From contig QNCA01000074.1 of the NCBI GenBank assembly GCA_003644325.1, positions 1 through 6,778 on the forward strand: 6,778 nt of DNA. The letters are read 5' to 3'. Origin of the DNA: Planctomycetota bacterium (lineage in GTDB: Bacteria; Planctomycetota; B129-G9). This document shows, one piece after another, positions 1 to 5,803 of the stretch (position 1 is its first letter; the number at the start of each line of letters is the position of its first letter). The notes under the pieces are model-generated. The model worked only from the letters and a program-made list of their open reading frames with translations, did not search any database and was not told where the DNA came from. Made by a program: the position numbers and the translations under genes.

Positions 1-349
1 TGTAAATCCTCAGCGTGAGTCGTACCGGTTCGCCGGCGATGTAAATGTCCTTGTCGGGAACAATGCGACATTCGAGGACCTCGCTGCGAACCTGTGCGTC
101 GAGCAGGCGCTGTCGGAAGGCGAAGGCCTTTCTCGTAAACGCCCGGGAAGGGCTCAGCGCAAGGAGCGCGTCGGACAACTCCAGCGCCTTCCGGTACCGC
201 TCGTCCTTCAGCAGCGATTCCGCCGCGGCCAGTTTTCTCTCCATGAAGCATTCCACGTCGCTGGCGCGCTCCCGCGCGCTCAACGCCGGCAACATGCAGA
301 CGGCACAGAGCAGCGACGGGACGACGAGCAATTTGGTCGCCTTTATCAT
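1..349 (-). CDS. Exported protein of unknown function, N-terminal part (runs off window edge)
   Basis: The frame opens at an ATG (349) and stays open for 116 codons to the window edge, so the C-terminus is missing. The start has a strong Shine-Dalgarno sequence, AAGGGAGG, about 5 bases upstream. The first 25 residues look like a Sec signal peptide: lysines at 3 and 6, a hydrophobic core (LLVVPSLLCAVCML), and a possible cleavage site after ALSA (residue 25). Residues about 37-70 are helical and TPR-like (AAAESLLKDERYRKALEL then ALLALSP). From about residue 93 the chain becomes beta-like (CRIVPDKDIYIAGEPVRLTL), a pattern seen at the start of Ig-like or beta-sandwich domains. I infer an exported or periplasmic protein with a helical repeat followed by a beta-domain. 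I do not recognise the family. It begins 44 bp after the glmS stop with no clear terminator between, so co-transcription with glmS is likely. Confidence 0.72.
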   Translation of the reverse strand, partial: MIKATKLLVVPSLLCAVCMLPALSARERASDVECFMERKLAAAESLLKDERYRKALELSDALLALSPSRAFTRKAFAFRQRLLDAQVRSEVLECRIVPDKDIYIAGEPVRLTLRIY

Positions 350-393
350 GGCTGCCTCCCTTGGCGCGATCGCCCGGATTTTCGACGGCGATG

Positions 394-2223
394 TTACTCC
401 ACCGTTACGCTCTTCGCCAGGTTGCGGGGCTGGTCAACGTCGCAGCCGCGGTTCGCGGCGATATGATAGGCGAGCAACTGCAGCGGTACGACCGTCAATA
501 TCGGCGAAAACATCTCCTCGGTTTCGGGGGTCGTGATGACGAAGTCCGCCAGTTTCCTTATTTTCCTGTCGCCGCTTGTCGCCAGGGCGATGACGATGCC
601 CTTGCGCGCCTTTATCTCCTGGATGTTGGAGAGCATCTTTTCGTACACGCGGCCCTTGACGGCGATGGCGACGGTCGGGAAGGTATCTTCCACCAGCGCG
701 ATAGGCCCGTGCTTCATCTCGCCCGCGCTGTACCCCTCGCCGTGGATGTAGGAGAGTTCTTTCAGTTTCAGAGCCCCTTCGAGCGCGGTGGGATAGTTGT
801 ATCTTCGACCGATGTACAGGAAGTCGTAAACGTATTTGTACCTCTCCGCGCAGTGTTTGACCAGTTTGTCGTTCGCCGTCACCTTTCTCAGTTTCCGCGG
901 TATTTGCCTGAGCGCCGCGAGGAGTTCGGCCGCCCTGCCGCGTTTGAGCGCGCCCCGCAGCCGCCCGAGCCTTATCGCCAGCAATCCCAGCGCCGCCAGT
1001 TGCGTGGTGTAGGCCTTCGTGGACGCCACGCCTATCTCGGGTCCTGCATGGGTATAGATAACGGCGTCGGACATGCGCGGTATGGACGAGCCGAGCACGT
1101 TGCATATCGCGAGCGCCTTTGCGCCGCTCTCCTTTGCCCGGCGAAGGCCCATCAGTGTATCTATCGTCTCGCCCGACTGGCTGATGCCCACAGCCAGCGT
1201 GCGCTCGTTCAGTATCGGGTCCGCGTAGCGAAACTCCGAGCCTATGTTCACGTCCACCGGGATGCGGGCGAGTTCCTCTATCGCCGTTTTCCCCACCAGT
1301 CCCGCGTGCCACGAGGTTCCGCAGGATATTATGGAGAGGCGTTCTATTTTCTTCAACTGGGCGTCGGATAGTCCGAAGTCGGCGAACACTGCGTCGTCCG
1401 CGGATTTGTTTATCCGTCCGGCGATTGTCGCGGCTATCGCCCGGGGCTGTTCGTGAATCTCTTTCAGCATGAAGTGCGGGTAGCCGCCCTTCTCCGCGGT
1501 GGAAACGTCCCACTGGACGTTGCGCACCGCGACATTGCGAGGCTTGCCGCCGAGCGTTGAGATATCCACCCCGTCCCCGCGAACCTCGGCCACGTCGCCA
1601 TCGTCGAGAAACATCACCCTTCGCGTGTAGGGCAGGACGGCCGGGATGTCGGAGGCGACAAGGTTTCCGCCGGATGCGACGCCGATGATGAGCGGATTGT
1701 TCATCCTCGCCGCCACGATGATTCCAGGCTCGTCAACGGAGATGCACGCGATGGCATAACTGCCCTTGACCCTCTTGAGCGCGCTGCGCACGGCGGCGAG
1801 CAGGCAGCCGTCGTAGTTGACGCCGATGAGATGACAGAGCACCTCGGTGTCGGTCTGGGAGACGAACTTGACGTTTCGCTTCCGAAGTTTCCTGCGGAGT
1901 TCTTCGTGGTTCTCGATGATGCCGTTGTGGACGAGCGCGATGCGCCGCCGGAGGGTAAAGTGCGGATGGGCGTTCTCCCGCGAGGGCACTCCGTGCGTCG
2001 CCCAGCGCGTATGCCCCAGGCCGGTGGTCCCCGAAAGGTCGGCGTTCTTAATGATGCGCGCCAGTTCGTGCAATTTGCCGGCCGTCTTTTCCCACTTAAT
2101 CCTTTTGCCCTCGAGCACGGCCACCCCCGCGGAGTCGTAGCCCCGGTATTCCAGCCGGGACAAGCCGTCCATGAGGATGGGCGTTGCCTGGCCCTCCCCG
2201 ACATAACCGATTATTCCGCACAT
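394..2223 (-). CDS. glmS: Glutamine--fructose-6-phosphate aminotransferase (isomerizing)
   Basis: Cytoplasmic enzyme making glucosamine-6-phosphate and glutamate from fructose-6-phosphate and glutamine, the first step toward UDP-GlcNAc for peptidoglycan and lipopolysaccharide. It has 609 residues, matching the usual family length. The N-terminal glutaminase domain (about 2-240) starts MCGIIGYVG, with Cys2 as the nucleophile after Met removal, and has HTRWATHG (71-78), NGIIEN (100-105) and SQTDTE (122-127). Two SIS sugar-isomerase domains follow (about 285-425 and 460-600), with SCGTS (300-304), SQSGET (348-353), STKAYTTQLAAL (401-412) and HGEGYSAGEMKHGP (494-507). The C-terminus DQPRNLAKSVTVE carries the conserved lysine (604) involved in fructose-6-phosphate binding. 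All key residues are present. The ATG start is fixed by the need for N-terminal Cys; GGAG lies about 7 bases upstream. The 365-bp gap before it shows no recognisable glmS ribozyme core. Identification is near certain. Confidence 0.98.
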   Translation of the reverse strand: MCGIIGYVGEGQATPILMDGLSRLEYRGYDSAGVAVLEGKRIKWEKTAGKLHELARIIKNADLSGTTGLGHTRWATHGVPSRENAHPHFTLRRRIALVHNGIIENHEELRRKLRKRNVKFVSQTDTEVLCHLIGVNYDGCLLAAVRSALKRVKGSYAIACISVDEPGIIVAARMNNPLIIGVASGGNLVASDIPAVLPYTRRVMFLDDGDVAEVRGDGVDISTLGGKPRNVAVRNVQWDVSTAEKGGYPHFMLKEIHEQPRAIAATIAGRINKSADDAVFADFGLSDAQLKKIERLSIISCGTSWHAGLVGKTAIEELARIPVDVNIGSEFRYADPILNERTLAVGISQSGETIDTLMGLRRAKESGAKALAICNVLGSSIPRMSDAVIYTHAGPEIGVASTKAYTTQLAALGLLAIRLGRLRGALKRGRAAELLAALRQIPRKLRKVTANDKLVKHCAERYKYVYDFLYIGRRYNYPTALEGALKLKELSYIHGEGYSAGEMKHGPIALVEDTFPTVAIAVKGRVYEKMLSNIQEIKARKGIVIALATSGDRKIRKLADFVITTPETEEMFSPILTVVPLQLLAYHIAANRGCDVDQPRNLAKSVTVE

Positions 2224-2286
2224 TTGTCGTCTCCGTTACAGCGGCAATCAACCTCGAAAGTGGGCAAGTAGGAGGGGGGAAATATG

Positions 2287-2314
2287 TTTCAAGTTTCAGG
2301 TTTCAAGTTTCAGG
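2287..2314. repeat. Heptamer tandem array TTTCAAG/TTTCAGG
   Basis: Two perfect copies of a 14-bp unit, TTTCAAGTTTCAGG, made of alternating heptamers TTTCAAG and TTTCAGG. It lies 64 bp upstream of the glmS start. Part of it recurs inverted at 2404-2420. It resembles the short tandemly repeated heptamers found between genes in some bacterial genomes; no function is implied. Confidence 0.85.
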
Positions 2315-2318
2315 TTCC

Positions 2319-2349
2319 GGGTCCTCGCCCTGAGGACCCGTCAGGGTCC
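2319..2349. other. Overlapping GC-rich hairpins with shared arms
   Basis: GGGTCCTC (2319-2326) pairs with GAGGACCC (2332-2339) across a 5-base loop. The GGACCC in the second arm (2334-2339) can instead pair with GGGTCC (2344-2349) across a 4-base loop. The two hairpins are mutually exclusive. They lie about 100 bp upstream of glmS, inside the composite repeat. No T-tract follows on either strand, so this is not a clear terminator. Confidence 0.55.
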
Positions 2350-2362
2350 GAACGGGTAATTA

Positions 2363-2404
2363 GTGACAGTCACCGAGGTTAACAAAAGTCAGTCAACTTG
2401 AGTA
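2363..2404 (-). repeat. Dispersed palindromic repeat, copy A
   Basis: On the minus strand this 42-bp block matches 4834-4876 on the plus strand almost exactly. The halves TACTCAAGTTGACTGA and TTTTGTTAACCTCGG plus TGACTGTCAC are identical, and only a substitution or 1-bp indel separates them. It contains the near-palindrome core GTGACAGTCAC (2363-2373). It sits between rpsA and glmS; copy B sits on the other side of rpsA in the opposite orientation. Confidence 0.85.
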
Positions 2405-2427
2405 ACTTGAAACCTGAAACGTTGTAT

Positions 2428-2468
2428 CCCCTGCCCTTTACCCTTGCCCCTTGCCCCTTGCCCCTTGC
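2428..2468. repeat. Heptamer tandem array CCCTTGC
   Basis: Four perfect tandem copies of CCCTTGC occupy 2441-2468. They are preceded by degenerate units (CCCTTTA at 2434-2440 and CCCCTGC at 2428-2434). The period is 7 bp, the same as the array at 2287-2314, although the unit is different. It is intergenic, between rpsA and glmS. Confidence 0.85.
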
Positions 2469-2508
2469 TTCTGACTACCGATTTGCCCGATACGGCAATA
2501 TGTTGAAA

Positions 2509-2547
2509 CGCCTGCAGTCTGAGATGGATTCTATCAAACTGCAGGCG
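2509..2547 (-). terminator. Strong stem-loop after rpsA, possible terminator
   Basis: Arms 2509-2522 and 2534-2547 form a 14-bp stem with an 11-base loop. The only non-Watson-Crick position, C2519/A2537 on the plus strand, becomes a G.U pair in minus-strand RNA, so the stem is fully paired in the rpsA transcript. It begins 41 bases after the rpsA stop. Only three Ts follow the stem, so efficient intrinsic termination is doubtful. It could instead stabilise the 3' end of the rpsA message or attenuate read-through into glmS. Confidence 0.5.
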
Positions 2548-2588
2548 GTCATGTCCGGCTGCGGCTCACGCTCACGAGTCACTTTATG

Positions 2589-4688
2589 TCACTCCTGGTG
2601 ATTCTGCGTCAACTCCCGTGAATTCGTGCTCTCGTCGGAGTCGGTCGCCGGCGGGAGAAGCGCCTGTTCGGCCTCGGTTGCGGGTTCGGTTGATTCGCTC
2701 CCGCCCGGGACGGCCTCGGGCGCAGCGGGGCCGTCCTGCCCGGCGATTTCAGGCTCGGCATCCTGCCCGGCCTTGGGCTCGGCTTGTACGGGCTTTGCTT
2801 CGGCTTCCGGTTCCGGCCCGGCTTCGCCGGAAGGCTTCCGCTCTGTTTCGTCTTCCGGTTTGGTCGGGGTTCCGGCCTTGGGTCCCGCCCCGGGCGCTCC
2901 GGCGGACGGGGTCTCAGTCCCTTTCTCTGGAGCGGGTACTTCCTCGGCCGTACGGGCCGGCTCCGGCTGGTGCGTCTCGACCATCTCCACGGGCTTGAGC
3001 GTCGCCGTTTTCGTTGCGGCCTTTGCCGCAGTCACCGTCTCGGGCTCCTGGCCCTCGATCCGCCTCATACTTAACCCTATCTTTCGGTTCTCACTGTCAA
3101 CCTTGATGATCTGCACGTGTATCTTCTGGCCCACATGCACCACTTCCTCGGGCGATGCGACCTTCTTGTTGGACAGTTCCGAGACGTGCAGCAGTCCCTC
3201 AAGGTCCTTTTCCAACTCAACGAAAGCGCCGAAACTTGCCAGTTTTGCCACCTTGCCTTCGACTACGTCGCCCTCCTTGTAGCGGTTTGGTATGTCGCTT
3301 TCCCACGGGTCCTCGTATAACTGCTTGAGACCGAGCGCGACACGCTTCTTCTCTTGGTCAACCGACAGTATCACCGTCCTCACCTTCTCTCCTCTCTTGA
3401 CCATCTCCGAGGGATGGTTGACCTTTTTGGTCCAGGACATGTCGCTGACATGCAGCAGGCCGTCGATGCCTTCCTCTATCTCGATGAAGGCTCCATAGTT
3501 GGTCAGGTTCCTCACGCGGCCTTCGATGACCGTTCCGGGAGGATACTTCTCCTCGACCTGGGTCCAGGGGTTGACCTCGGTCTGCTTCATGCCGAGGCTG
3601 ATTTCCTGCTTGTCGGTGTTGATGTCAAGGACTACTACCTCCACCACGTCGCCTATAGCGACCACATCCGAGGGGTGATTGATGCGCTTGGTCCAGGACA
3701 TCTCGCTTATGTGCACGAGGCCCTCGACGCCTTCCTCCAGTTTGACGAATGCGCCGTAGGTCATGATGTTGACGACCTCGCCCTTGACCCTGGAGCCGAT
3801 GGGGTATTTCTGTTCGATGTTGACCCAGGGGCTTTCCGTTTTTTGCTTGAGACCCAGCGCGATGCGCTCGCGCTCGGGGTCCAGGCCGATTATCTTCACC
3901 TCGATCTCGTCGTCGATGGCGAGCATCTCCGACGGATGGCTGACGCGTCCCCAGGACATGTCCGTGATGTGGAGCAGGCCGTCGATGCCGCCGAGGTCGA
4001 CAAACGCGCCGAAGTCCGCGATGTTCTTGACAGTCCCCTTCCGCATGTCGCCCACCTTGATTTCCTCGAGGAGTTTCTTTTTAGCGACGGCGCGTTGCTC
4101 CTCCAGCAGTTTCCTGCGGGATATCACGATGTTGCGCCGTCCCTCGTCGATCTTGATGATCTTGCATTCGAGTTCCTTGCCGATGTTCTCGGCGATGTCG
4201 CCGGTCCTGCGGATGTTGACCTGTGAGGCAGGCAGGAACACGGGCACCCCGCCGACGTCCACCAGCAGCCCGCCCTTTATCTTGCGGATGGGCCTGCCCT
4301 TGACTATGTCGCCCTCGCTGTGAGCTTCCACCAGGCGCTCCCAGCCGCGGATGCGGTCGGCCTTGCTCTTGGACAGGACTATCGTGCCTGCCTCGTCCTC
4401 CGCCGCTTCCAGCAACACCTCCAGCGTGTCGCCTATATCGACGCTGGACGGATCGTCGAAGTCTCTCAGCGGCACCGTGCCTTCCGACTTGTACCCCACG
4501 TCAATCACGACTTCGTCGTTGATGATGTTCACGACCCTGCCCGGCAGTATCGTGTCCAGTTCGAAGTTCTTGACGGACTCGGCGTAGAGTTTTTCGATCT
4601 CTTCATCGGAGGTGTCGCCGATGACCGCCTCAACCTGTTTTTCGACCTCCTCCGGGGGAAGTTCATACTTCTTGATGCTTTTTTTCAT
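2589..4688 (-). CDS. rpsA: 30S ribosomal protein S1
   Basis: S1 binds mRNA on the small ribosomal subunit and helps load messages, especially structured ones or those with weak Shine-Dalgarno sequences. From the ATG at 4688 the protein has 699 residues. Six S1 (OB-fold RNA-binding) domains run in order at about 44-108, 125-193, 210-282, 295-368, 382-455 and 469-542. Domains 3-6 show the hallmark pattern, e.g. GTVKNIADFGAFVDL with GLLHITDMSW, and YGAFVKLEEGVEGLVHISEM. The last ~155 residues (545-699, coded by 2589-3056) are a low-complexity Glu/Pro/Ala/Gly/Thr tail, probably disordered, that makes the protein longer than the ~557 residues of E. coli S1. An in-frame TTG at 4706 would add six residues (MRGNTF); I prefer the ATG, which starts MKKSIKKYELPPEEVEKQ. 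No good Shine-Dalgarno precedes either start, as in E. coli rpsA, which is autoregulated. It follows cmk and plsC, a conserved order. Confidence 0.96.
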   Translation of the reverse strand: MKKSIKKYELPPEEVEKQVEAVIGDTSDEEIEKLYAESVKNFELDTILPGRVVNIINDEVVIDVGYKSEGTVPLRDFDDPSSVDIGDTLEVLLEAAEDEAGTIVLSKSKADRIRGWERLVEAHSEGDIVKGRPIRKIKGGLLVDVGGVPVFLPASQVNIRRTGDIAENIGKELECKIIKIDEGRRNIVISRRKLLEEQRAVAKKKLLEEIKVGDMRKGTVKNIADFGAFVDLGGIDGLLHITDMSWGRVSHPSEMLAIDDEIEVKIIGLDPERERIALGLKQKTESPWVNIEQKYPIGSRVKGEVVNIMTYGAFVKLEEGVEGLVHISEMSWTKRINHPSDVVAIGDVVEVVVLDINTDKQEISLGMKQTEVNPWTQVEEKYPPGTVIEGRVRNLTNYGAFIEIEEGIDGLLHVSDMSWTKKVNHPSEMVKRGEKVRTVILSVDQEKKRVALGLKQLYEDPWESDIPNRYKEGDVVEGKVAKLASFGAFVELEKDLEGLLHVSELSNKKVASPEEVVHVGQKIHVQIIKVDSENRKIGLSMRRIEGQEPETVTAAKAATKTATLKPVEMVETHQPEPARTAEEVPAPEKGTETPSAGAPGAGPKAGTPTKPEDETERKPSGEAGPEPEAEAKPVQAEPKAGQDAEPEIAGQDGPAAPEAVPGGSESTEPATEAEQALLPPATDSDESTNSRELTQNHQE

Positions 4689-4745
4689 AAAAGTGTTACC
4701 ACGCAATAACTACCGCTGCCCCGTGCATATCGTGAACAGGTAAAG

Positions 4746-4794
4746 ACCGCCACTTCCGGCAGCCGTTGGCCGGCATGCGGCGTCATGTGGCGGT
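4746..4794 (-). promoter_or_regulatory. Nested stem-loop in the rpsA leader
   Basis: ACCGCCAC (4746-4753) is perfectly complementary to GTGGCGGT (4787-4794). Inside, CCGGC (4756-4760) pairs with GCCGG (4769-4773) across an 8-base loop. The structure ends 57 bases upstream of the rpsA ATG in a leader that lacks a good Shine-Dalgarno. By analogy with the structured, S1-controlled leader of E. coli rpsA, it could be an autoregulatory element; that role is inference. It could also be a weak terminator or processing site, since CTTTACC follows it on the minus strand. Confidence 0.4.
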
Positions 4795-4795
4795 T

Positions 4796-4809
4796 CGCCC
4801 GCGCGGGCG
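4796..4809. other. Perfect 14-bp GC palindrome
   Basis: CGCCCGCGCGGGCG is fully self-complementary. It lies one base from the nested stem-loop in the rpsA leader and between that structure and repeat copy B. It may be part of a larger leader fold or a protein-binding site; nothing in the sequence decides. Confidence 0.5.
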
Positions 4810-4815
4810 TTCTTA

Positions 4816-4891
4816 CGGTGACAGTCACTAATCTACTCAAGTTGACTGAGTTTTTGTTAACCTCGGTGACTGTCACCGAAGTCAACAAAAA
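4816..4891 (+). repeat. Dispersed palindromic repeat, copy B
   Basis: This element upstream of rpsA has three parts. A left palindrome core, GTGACAGTCAC, lies at 4818-4828. The 43-bp block 4834-4876 matches copy A (2363-2404) in opposite orientation. A 41-bp imperfect palindrome centred on 4871 (4851-4891) runs from TTTTTG to CAAAAA, with TCGGTGACTGTCACCGA in the middle. Of its 20 base pairs, 18 are complementary on the plus strand. The other two (A4859/C4883 and C4862/A4880) become G.U pairs in minus-strand RNA. It is REP-like in style; no transposase is nearby. Confidence 0.85.
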
Positions 4892-4944
4892 TAACTTGTT
4901 GTCTGCAGTGCGGCGGCAATCGCAACATTATTAAAGAGCACGGG

Positions 4945-4962
4945 CCATCCCGACAGGGATGG
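4945..4962 (-). other. Hairpin immediately after plsC
   Basis: CCATCCC (4945-4951) and GGGATGG (4956-4962) form a perfect 7-bp stem with a 4-base loop. It begins 6 bases after the plsC stop. No T-run follows directly on the minus strand (CCCGTGCTCTTTAATAAT), so I call it an intercistronic hairpin rather than a terminator. Confidence 0.5.
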
Positions 4963-4968
4963 AGCAAC

Positions 4969-5769
4969 TTATGGCAATTTATTCAAGAGAGAGGCGATTC
5001 TGCCTCTCAGCGCTTCGCAAAATTCCCCGGCCGACATCTTTCGCAGTTCGTCCGGCTCGAAACGTTTCGCAAACCCCGCGCTGAGCGGATGCAGACGGAA
5101 TCTCTTCGCATGCCTCGGCCAGGTCTCAAACGCCCCCCTTATGGCCGCCGGGACTATCGGCACTCCGGCACGCTCCGCTATCAGTTTCACGCCGGGGTGC
5201 ATCGGGCCTACGCTGCCGTCGTGCGTGCGCGTGCCCTCGGGGAAGACCAGGATGTGCCGCTTCTTTTTCAGATGCGCCACCGCCAGGCGTATGCCGTCTT
5301 TTCCCGAGCCCTCCAGCGATATCGGCAACGCGCCGTAAAGCGTTATCAACCGCCGGAAAAACCCGCTCCCCCTGAACAGCGTTTCCCGCGCCAGGTATCC
5401 CGTGCGCCTCCGCGCCGCCGTCCCGATGATGACGGGGTCAAGATAACTCTGGTGGTTCGACGCTATCAGCGCGCCTGTATTCAGCGGGATGTTGTGCCGC
5501 CCCGTCACCCGGAAGCGAAAGAGCGTCAGACCCAGTACCCACGCGAAGACCTTGCTGGCATAGAACAATATGTCCGTCGGCAATGCGCTGCCGACTTTCG
5601 GCTCGTACCTTCGCGTGTCGGAAGTTCTGCGTGTTTCGAGTTCTCTTGCCACGGAGGCGGAAACCGCCCAAAAAAAACCGTTTCGGCGTCCAAACGGAAG
5701 ATCAACAGGGACCCGTATCGAACTCGTATCGGAATCGGTGACGGTCACCGAAGCCACCGCAATCACCAC
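4969..5769 (-). CDS. plsC: 1-acyl-sn-glycerol-3-phosphate acyltransferase (PlsC family); start uncertain
   Basis: Membrane-associated enzyme that adds the second acyl chain to lysophosphatidic acid to make phosphatidic acid. The full frame from GTG 5769 has 266 codons. The acyltransferase motifs are clear: NHQSYLDPV (105-113) with the catalytic H106-X4-D111, a motif II region near GSGFFRR (134-140), FPEGTR (176-181), and VPIVPAAIRG (203-212). A hydrophobic, amphipathic segment (FYASKVFAWVLGLTLF, 69-84) is where PlsC proteins normally begin. The first ~60 codons look unlike coding sequence. They include a copy of the palindromic repeat (read as SVTVTD), an 11-bp direct repeat and a T8 run. The real start is probably GTG 5652, TTG 5583 or TTG 5568, the last giving a typical N-terminus; none has a convincing Shine-Dalgarno. 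The coordinates therefore give the maximal frame. It lies between cmk and rpsA, as in many bacteria. The family is certain; the exact acyl acceptor is inferred. Confidence 0.88.
   Translation of the reverse strand: MVIAVASVTVTDSDTSSIRVPVDLPFGRRNGFFWAVSASVARELETRRTSDTRRYEPKVGSALPTDILFYASKVFAWVLGLTLFRFRVTGRHNIPLNTGALIASNHQSYLDPVIIGTAARRRTGYLARETLFRGSGFFRRLITLYGALPISLEGSGKDGIRLAVAHLKKKRHILVFPEGTRTHDGSVGPMHPGVKLIAERAGVPIVPAAIRGAFETWPRHAKRFRLHPLSAGFAKRFEPDELRKMSAGEFCEALRGRIASLLNKLP
5735..5751. repeat. Palindromic repeat core, copy C
   Basis: TCGGTGACGGTCACCGA is a perfect palindrome except for its single centre base. It is the same as the core of copy B at 4863-4879 (centre T) and related to the cores at 4818-4828 and 2363-2373. 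It lies within the 5' part of the maximal plsC frame, 78 bp after cmk. An imperfect 11-bp direct repeat built on CGTATCG (starting at 5714 and 5725) lies beside it. Confidence 0.75.
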
Positions 5770-5803
5770 AAGATTTCAGTTCCCTTCGTTGCGCTTCCTT
5801 CGC

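Larger units (their letters stand above)
2293..2420. repeat. Composite repeat bounded by a 17-bp perfect inverted repeat
   Basis: GTTTCAGGTTTCAAGTT at 2293-2309 is exactly complementary to AACTTGAAACCTGAAAC at 2404-2420. The 94 bp between the arms hold a GC-rich hairpin set (2319-2349) and copy A of a dispersed repeat (2363-2404). The arrangement is like a small non-autonomous element with terminal inverted repeats. However, the arms are made of simple heptamers, I see no clear target-site duplication, and no transposase is present. The name is descriptive only. Confidence 0.6.

Noticed and set aside
361..1371. Plus-strand open frame of 336 codons opposite glmS
   Set aside because: Antisense shadow of the conserved SIS domains of glmS; no family features of its own.
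2356..2386. Promoter for glmS inside copy A (TTGTTA, 17 bases, TAATTA on the minus strand)
   Set aside because: Spacing is right but the -10 match is very poor (2 of 6), so it is not supported.
2287..2468. CRISPR array
   Set aside because: The repeats are 7-bp tandem units without unique spacers of regular length, and no cas genes are present.
2224..2588. glmS ribozyme or other known riboswitch upstream of glmS
   Set aside because: I could not find the conserved ribozyme core; the gap is made of tandem and palindromic repeats.
3354..4226. Plus-strand open frame of 290 codons opposite rpsA
   Set aside because: Its internal repetition (GPGH..D, DAFL) simply mirrors the repeated S1 domains on the other strand.
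4685..4888. Small minus-strand open frame between plsC and rpsA (67 codons)
   Set aside because: It reads through repeat copy B and the structured rpsA leader (SVTVTEVN-like translation of the palindrome) and overlaps the rpsA start; no coding character.
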